A stretch of DNA of 32,937 nt from a virus. The stretch lies in the IMG/VR virus record IMGVR_UViG_3300043427_000599, positions 1 to 32,937 of that record; one strand, 5' to 3'. Shown here piece after piece: positions 29,770 through 32,937 of this stretch; the first letter of the stretch is position 1, and every line of letters starts with the position of its first letter. The notes beneath the pieces are model-generated. The model worked only from the letters and a program-made list of their open reading frames with translations. It was not told the origin of the DNA and made no database searches. The position numbers and the translations under genes are program-made.

Positions 29770-30662
29770 TGCCGGTTGAGGTCGCGGTGCCGGTGAAGCC
29801 GCGATCGAAGCAGAAGGATGCGGATGTGAAGCGGCATCCGTGGGTTGTGATTCCACGGCAGGCTGTGTTTGACCGGAAGATCACTGACGGGTCATTCCGC
29901 GTGCTGGTGGGGCTCTCATCGTTCTGCAATGCCGCGGGGCTGACGTGGGTCGGGCAGAAGCGCCTGGCGCAGGAGCTCCAGGTCAGCCGCCAGGTGATTA
30001 CCACTCACATTCGGAATCTGCGGGATCTGGGTTATGTCGAGGTCGCGTACCGCGGCTTCAGGGGAAGCCACAACAACACGCTGCGAGTCATCTTCGATCG
30101 GCGCATCACTGCCGACGAAGCCATCGCGGTGGCCAGCACGATCGAGGACTGCCGGCCACCGATTATCCAAGAGAGGGAAGCCAGCATGACGCCAGACGAA
30201 CAGAAGGCCAAGATCGAGAAGCTGCTGCGGGGAGTCATCAAACCGGCCAGCAAGGCACCCAGTGCGAAGCCCTACCAGATGCCAGCAACAGGCGAAACGG
30301 TGGCAGTCAAACGCATCCGGGCAGGCATGAAGAGGAAGCCCATTGAGCAAGTTATACGAGCAAATGAGGAAGCAGGGCATTTGGCAAGCCAGGACTGCGC
30401 TAAAGAGTTAAAAGACATAAGAGCAGTCTGTATGGATAGGTTTAAAGAATTGATTGATGATGACAGTGTTAAAGGTCTCGAGATGCTGCTGACCGGTGCA
30501 GAGCTCGACGCGCTGATCGACGAGGTGCAGGCGCGGTACAGGGCCGAGGGCATCGCACCGCCTGGGATGACGCGCACACTCGATGCAGCGCTCGACCTGA
30601 TGGATAGACGCCTCCAGAACGCGCCAGGATGGCCTACAGGCGACGATCGGGGCGCAGGATGA
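29769..30662 (+). CDS. Winged-helix replication initiator-like protein (297 aa)
   Basis: Residues about 24-110 form a winged helix of the lambda O / phage replication-protein N-terminal type: HPWVVIPRQAVFDRKITDGS, then LTWVGQKRLAQELQVSRQVI, THIRNLRDLGYVEVAY and a wing RGFRGSHNNTLRVIF. The C-terminal part is helical and acidic, perhaps a contact for a host helicase or loader. The start is taken at ATG 29769, overlapping the previous stop; GTG 29748 is an alternative. Bases 30401-30480 inside the gene are only 34% GC and may be an origin. Confidence 0.75.
   Translation: MPVEVAVPVKPRSKQKDADVKRHPWVVIPRQAVFDRKITDGSFRVLVGLSSFCNAAGLTWVGQKRLAQELQVSRQVITTHIRNLRDLGYVEVAYRGFRGSHNNTLRVIFDRRITADEAIAVASTIEDCRPPIIQEREASMTPDEQKAKIEKLLRGVIKPASKAPSAKPYQMPATGETVAVKRIRAGMKRKPIEQVIRANEEAGHLASQDCAKELKDIRAVCMDRFKELIDDDSVKGLEMLLTGAELDALIDEVQARYRAEGIAPPGMTRTLDAALDLMDRRLQNAPGWPTGDDRGAG
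30401..30480. other. AT-rich stretch inside the initiator gene, candidate origin
   Basis: Within these 80 bases only 27 are G or C, against a GC-rich surround. Three TTAAA-containing segments occur (near 30408, 30442 and 30469). In lambda the origin lies within the initiator gene O beside its AT-rich unwinding segment, so the same layout is suggested here. No clear iterons were found, so this remains a candidate. Confidence 0.35.
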
Positions 30663-30799
30663 CCGCAGATAGCCACCAGCCCCGTGAGGAGCGTATAGGC
30701 CCGCTATTCGCGTTTGTACAGAACGCAGACCAACGTATGGGTTTTGTACAGGCAGGGGCAGGCGACGTGTCCCCAGCGGGCGGCAGGCAGGCCTGGTGA
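30659..30799 (+). CDS. Possible 46-aa small protein
   Basis: An open frame from ATG 30659 (ATGA overlap with the initiator stop) to TGA 30797-30799. The 46-residue product has two FVQ peptides, from the DNA repeat TTTGTACAG at 30713-30721 and 30743-30751. The overlap argues for a gene; the low-complexity end (GAGDVSPAGGRQAW) and the following gene-free DNA argue for noncoding sequence. I cannot decide. Confidence 0.35.
   Translation: MTADSHQPREERIGPLFAFVQNADQRMGFVQAGAGDVSPAGGRQAW
30713..30751. repeat. Two direct TTTGTACAG repeats, 30 bp apart
   Basis: Identical 9-mers at 30713-30721 and 30743-30751. The 30-bp centre spacing is about three helical turns, which would suit a protein bound twice on the same face of DNA, next to the replication initiator gene. 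Alternatively they reflect a repeated peptide in the small frame 30659-30799. Confidence 0.4.
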
Positions 30800-30882
30800 C
30801 ATTGGGCTATGCGTGCGGGCGTGGGACGCGTAGCGCGGGCGCGGAGGCAGGCACCCTTGCCCCCTCCCCCTGGCGCTGTATC

Positions 30883-30905
30883 GGTGGGGGCCACCCTCAA
30901 TTTTT
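30883..30905 (+). terminator. Weak terminator-like hairpin
   Basis: GGTGG (30883-30887) and CCACC (30891-30895) pair around GGG, followed five bases later by TTTTT (30901-30905). The stem is short and the T run is displaced, so this is a weak candidate for ending the rightward early transcript. Confidence 0.3.
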
Positions 30906-30933
30906 CCCAACAAAATCCTTGGCAGGTACATGT

Positions 30934-30964
30934 CGCGTGTACGACGGCACGCGGTGATTTTTTT
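30934..30964 (+). terminator. Terminator-like hairpin before the late small-gene block
   Basis: CGCGTG (30934-30939) pairs with CACGCG (30948-30953) around an eight-base loop; seven T follow at 30958-30964 after GTGA. G-U pairs could extend the stem. It would close the early operon just before the gene at 30985, so the late small-gene block would need its own promoter; none with a convincing -35/-10 was found. Confidence 0.45.
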
Positions 30965-30984
30965 ACAACAGTGGAGTGATGAAA

Positions 30985-31230
30985 ATGGCGTATGAGTTGA
31001 GGGTAGGTCAGGGTCAGTTGTTTCGGGCGAGGAGTAAGAAGACGGACAGGAGCCCGGACATGACTGGGAAGTTGATGTTACCGAATGGGGTATTGGTGTA
31101 TGTGAGTGGGTGGAAGAAGGTGACGGCGGCTGGTGAGGAGTGGATTAGTGTGCAGCTGGGGAATCCGGTGGATCAGCATCAGGCGCATCAGAGTGCGGTG
31201 AAGGATACGGACGAGCAGATTCCGTTCTGA
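30985..31230 (+). CDS. Hypothetical small protein (81 aa)
   Basis: 81 residues, beta-rich: LRVGQGQLFRARSKKTDRSP, then TGKLMLPNGVLVYVSGWKKV and EEWISVQLGNPVDQ. The layout resembles short OB-like or DUF736-like phage proteins that may bind single-stranded DNA, but the match is weak. ATG 30985 is chosen because GGAG (30973-30976) lies eight bases upstream; ATG 30979 is too close to it. The coding strand is strongly G-rich (23 G to 9 C in 31021-31080), unlike the genes on either side. Confidence 0.75.
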   Translation: MAYELRVGQGQLFRARSKKTDRSPDMTGKLMLPNGVLVYVSGWKKVTAAGEEWISVQLGNPVDQHQAHQSAVKDTDEQIPF

Positions 31231-31240
31231 GGAGGTGGGT

Positions 31241-31660
31241 ATGGTTGGGCCGAAGAAGATCAGTGAGAAGTTGCCCAGCCTGAATGGTTGGGGTGGGGTG
31301 AGGAGTGTGCAGAGGAGGTTGGAGCGGTCGGCGACGATTGTGGGGAACAGGGAGGCTGTGGCGTATCAGTTGTTAGCGATGGCTAACATGAAGATCACGG
31401 ACATTATGGATTGGGATGATGAGGGCAATGTCCGGGTGAAGGCGGCGAGTCGGATACCGCAGCATGCCTTGTATGCGATTAAGAATGTGAAGGTGACGAA
31501 GAACAAGGATGGTGGGCAGACGTTGGAGTTGGAGTTGTTCGACAAGGTTCAGGTGTTGCGTTTGTTGGCGAAGGCATCGGGGTTACTGGACAACCCTGAG
31601 GGTGATGAGAAGCCGAGTGTGATTGACGTGAATGTGGTGGCACCCAGGGGGGAGACGTGA
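31241..31660 (+). CDS. terS: Terminase small subunit (139 aa)
   Basis: DNA-recognition subunit of the packaging motor. The N-terminal part (SLNGWGGVRSVQRRLERSAT) is basic. The rest follows a known small-terminase pattern: GNREAVAYQLLAMANMKITD, then a strand EGNVRVKAASRIPQHALYAI, KNVKVTKN...LELELFDK and QVLRLLAKASGLLD. GGAGG lies five bases before ATG 31241. It is separated from terL by six small genes. G-rich coding-strand composition (28 G, 7 C in 31261-31320) continues through it. Confidence 0.8.
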   Translation: MVGPKKISEKLPSLNGWGGVRSVQRRLERSATIVGNREAVAYQLLAMANMKITDIMDWDDEGNVRVKAASRIPQHALYAIKNVKVTKNKDGGQTLELELFDKVQVLRLLAKASGLLDNPEGDEKPSVIDVNVVAPRGET

Positions 31661-31848
31661 GTGTGTGTACGGAGTGTGGCAGCTGGCGCAGCCAGGTGAA
31701 GGAATCTAGAAGGGACACGAGATACGGATGGAAGTGGAGGCTGCGGGATTGTTTGGACTGTGGGCATCGGTGGAGTACATACGAATGCCCAGCGGAGGCG
31801 ATGACAGTAGACGGGGATGGGAATCCCGAGGGGAGGTTGGAGCGATGA
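31657..31848 (+). CDS. NrdR-like zinc-ribbon protein (63 aa)
   Basis: 63 residues that are almost only a zinc ribbon: C4/C7 (CTEC) and C32/C35 (CLDC), followed by GHRWSTYE. Spacing and the ending are like the N-terminal zinc ribbon of the ribonucleotide reductase repressor NrdR (C..C...V..SR......R.C..C..RFTTyE), but the ATP-cone domain is absent. It may bind NrdR-type sites or act as an unrelated adaptor. The start is GTG 31657 in a GTGA overlap with the small terminase. Confidence 0.75.
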   Translation: MSVCTECGSWRSQVKESRRDTRYGWKWRLRDCLDCGHRWSTYECPAEAMTVDGDGNPEGRLER

Positions 31849-32204
31849 ACAGGGACGACATCATCAGGATGGCTCGGGAGGTTGGTCTTCTATTCGACAA
31901 CACTCTCCGCGCACCGACGCCCCGCATAACGCAAAAGCAAAAAGACATCGAACGCTTCGCAGCCCTTGTCGCTGCTGCCGAGCGCAACAAAGTTGCTCAG
32001 TGGATGATTGACCGTGGCTATGCAACCGGACATGGGGATACTGTTGATGACCTGTTGAAAGAGTTTGAGTGGCAGGTGAAAGAACAAGAGCGTGAAGCCT
32101 GCGCTCAGGTGTGTGATCTCGCAATACAAGCCAACAGTTACCAAGGAAACAATTGGACACTTAGTAGTTGCGCTAAAGCAATCAGAGCAAGGGGAGAGAA
32201 ATGA
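31845..32204 (+). CDS. Hypothetical phage protein (119 aa)
   Basis: 119 residues, helical and charged, with no membrane segment. The start at ATG 31845 is coupled by ATGA to the zinc-ribbon gene; the frame is open to 31728 only as a shadow of that gene. MNRDDIIRMAREVGLLFDN is a very frequent beginning of short phage proteins in Gram-negative hosts, followed here by FAALVAAAERNKVAQWMIDR and EREACAQVCD. Composition returns to the genome norm here. No function known. Confidence 0.75.
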   Translation: MNRDDIIRMAREVGLLFDNTLRAPTPRITQKQKDIERFAALVAAAERNKVAQWMIDRGYATGHGDTVDDLLKEFEWQVKEQEREACAQVCDLAIQANSYQGNNWTLSSCAKAIRARGEK

Positions 32205-32275
32205 GCGAATGGCTCTATCTTGCCCTCGGTTTAGCGGTCGGGGTGTTGTTCTATGTGGTGAGGGGGATGCGATGA
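32201..32275 (+). CDS. 24-residue single-TM peptide
   Basis: A 24-residue frame from ATG 32201 to TGA 32273-32275 with overlaps at both ends (ATGA at 32201 and 32272). The core LYLALGLAVGVLFYVV is one membrane helix, with a basic end RGMR. Together with the 23-residue peptide at 23074 it shows this genome keeps tiny membrane genes between larger ones. Function unknown. Confidence 0.45.
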   Translation: MSEWLYLALGLAVGVLFYVVRGMR

Positions 32276-32583
32276 ACGAACAACCAGAAGCCTTGCGCTT
32301 GGCTGACATGATCGAACGCTACAACGCTGGTGTCCCTTCGCAAGCAATTGTGGAGGACTACTCACGCGCCGCCGACGAACTGCGCCGGCTGCACGAAGCC
32401 AATGAGGCATTCGGAAAACGTCAGGAGTGGTGGAACGACAGTATGTTTGAGATGGAAGCCGCGCTACGGCAGGCAGTGGAGGCGCTGGAGGCGCTAGCGG
32501 TGGACGCCAAGACCACATCTAACGCTTACGAAACCGCCCGACAAGCCATCGCCGCAGCTAAGCAAGCACTGGGGGAAGCATGA
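32272..32583 (+). CDS. Hypothetical helical phage protein (103 aa)
   Basis: 103 residues, all helical: ALRLADMIERYNAG, AIVEDYSRAADELRRLHEAN, then ALRQAVEALEALAVDAKTTS and an Ala-rich end. Probably a coiled coil. This type (RLADMIE....AAELRRLHE.NEA) is widespread in phages of freshwater and soil Gram-negative bacteria without known function. It overlaps the next gene (ATGA at 32580). Confidence 0.75.
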   Translation: MNEQPEALRLADMIERYNAGVPSQAIVEDYSRAADELRRLHEANEAFGKRQEWWNDSMFEMEAALRQAVEALEALAVDAKTTSNAYETARQAIAAAKQALGEA

Positions 32584-32937
32584 GCATTGACGTAATGAAA
32601 CAGGCGCTGGAAACATTAGAGGAATGCACCGCGTACACCAGCAGCGAATCGTGGTCACCGTCCATGACACGGGAATGCGAGGCTGCAATCACCGCCCTGC
32701 GCGAGAGGCTGGCGCAGCCAGAGCAGGAGCCGGTGGCGTGGATCAGCGAAAGCGAAAACCTGCTGTCATGGGACAAGTTCTATGACCACATGACGCCCCT
32801 CTACACTGCGCCGCGCCAATGGCAAGGGCTGACGGCTGACGAAATATGGGCTTGTAATGTTGCCCCTGCTGGGCATTCCGTCACCTATCACATCAGCATG
32901 GCTAACCAGAACGTTTTAGATTTTGCGGAAGCCATAG
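32580..32937 (+). CDS. 5' part of the junction-spanning small phage protein (128 aa in total)
   Basis: Starts at ATG 32580 and stays open to the end of the window; joined to 1-146 it makes 128 residues. It has a helical N-terminus (VMKQALETLEECTAYTS), a CEAAITALRERLAQPEQEPVAW stretch shared in part with the next protein, and a C-terminal region beginning PLYTAPRQWQGLTADEI. Such proteins seem built from exchangeable pieces joined at the LAQPEQEPVA peptide. No function known. Confidence 0.8.
   Translation, partial: MSIDVMKQALETLEECTAYTSSESWSPSMTRECEAAITALRERLAQPEQEPVAWISESENLLSWDKFYDHMTPLYTAPRQWQGLTADEIWACNVAPAGHSVTYHISMANQNVLDFAEAI
32821..32937. repeat. Terminal direct repeat, copy 2
   Basis: Exact copy of bases 1-117. 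It marks the closure point of the circular assembly; a reading frame runs across it without interruption. Confidence 0.95.

Noticed and set aside
1-32937. CRISPR array, tRNA genes, insertion sequences, diversity-generating retroelement
   Set aside because: No regular repeat-spacer series, no cloverleaf with T-loop, no transposase and no reverse transcriptase were seen.

Overview
The window is a complete, circularly assembled genome of a tailed phage with a short-tailed (podovirus-like) virion. Bases 1-117 recur exactly at 32821-32937, and one gene reads through the junction, so the unit genome is about 32,820 bp. Nearly every gene is phage-like, packed with ATGA/GTGA/TAATG stop-start overlaps, and there are no rRNA or tRNA genes or bacterial housekeeping genes. 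High GC, TAGAAT-type -10 boxes and several small protein families suggest a Gram-negative host, perhaps a betaproteobacterium; that is a low-confidence inference.

Layout around the circle. (1) Packaging and early small genes, + strand, 30985-32937 continuing into 1-2087: a single-domain small protein, terminase small subunit, an NrdR-like zinc ribbon, several tiny genes (one a 24-residue membrane peptide), the junction-spanning gene and terminase large subunit. (2) A 468-bp stretch without a convincing gene (2088-2555): a strong terminator-like structured element with a possible pseudoknot, followed by about 280 nt of apparent RNA structure with GNRA-type loops and mutually exclusive long-range helices. 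This is the best candidate for an undescribed RNA in the window. (3) Accessory virion genes 2556-6331: cupin protein, two coiled-coil proteins, a run of very small basic proteins, then a head-spike-like cassette (gene-transfer-agent-type spike base, a 28-residue-repeat protein, and a fibre with an AT-rich receptor-binding-like C-terminus).

(4) Morphogenesis, 6334-22398: portal, Bbp19-like protein, scaffold, terminator, a clear sigma70-type promoter with a structured leader, major capsid protein, small head protein, terminator, T7 gp11-like adaptor, T7 gp12-like nozzle, three large internal/ejection proteins (a gp14-like 218 aa, 583 aa and 803 aa) plus a 993-aa polyvalent-type protein, and tail fibre genes. 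The order is T7-like, but there is no phage RNA polymerase. The 803-aa ejection protein contains a motif pair resembling the catalytic centre of HhH-GPD DNA glycosylases (GVGPK and VDIH), which could mean an enzyme delivered with the DNA. (5) Lysis, 22411-24347: XhlA-like peptide, coiled-coil membrane protein, 23-residue membrane peptide, two-TM protein, GTA-type three-TM holin and GH108 muramidase. No spanin pair was recognised.

(6) Leftward operon, 28407-24324 (- strand): two small proteins, serine recombinase, a membrane protein, two small unknown proteins, YqaJ-type exonuclease, a small protein and a RecT-like annealing protein. (7) A divergent control region (28408-28598), then a rightward early operon: ribbon-helix-helix regulator, small protein, RusA resolvase, a pair of out-of-frame overlapping genes (one a four-Cys zinc ribbon), and a winged-helix replication initiator with an internal AT-rich stretch placed like the lambda origin. 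No DNA polymerase, helicase, primase, classical repressor or tyrosine integrase is visible, so replication must lean on the host. The serine recombinase is the only integration- or inversion-type enzyme.
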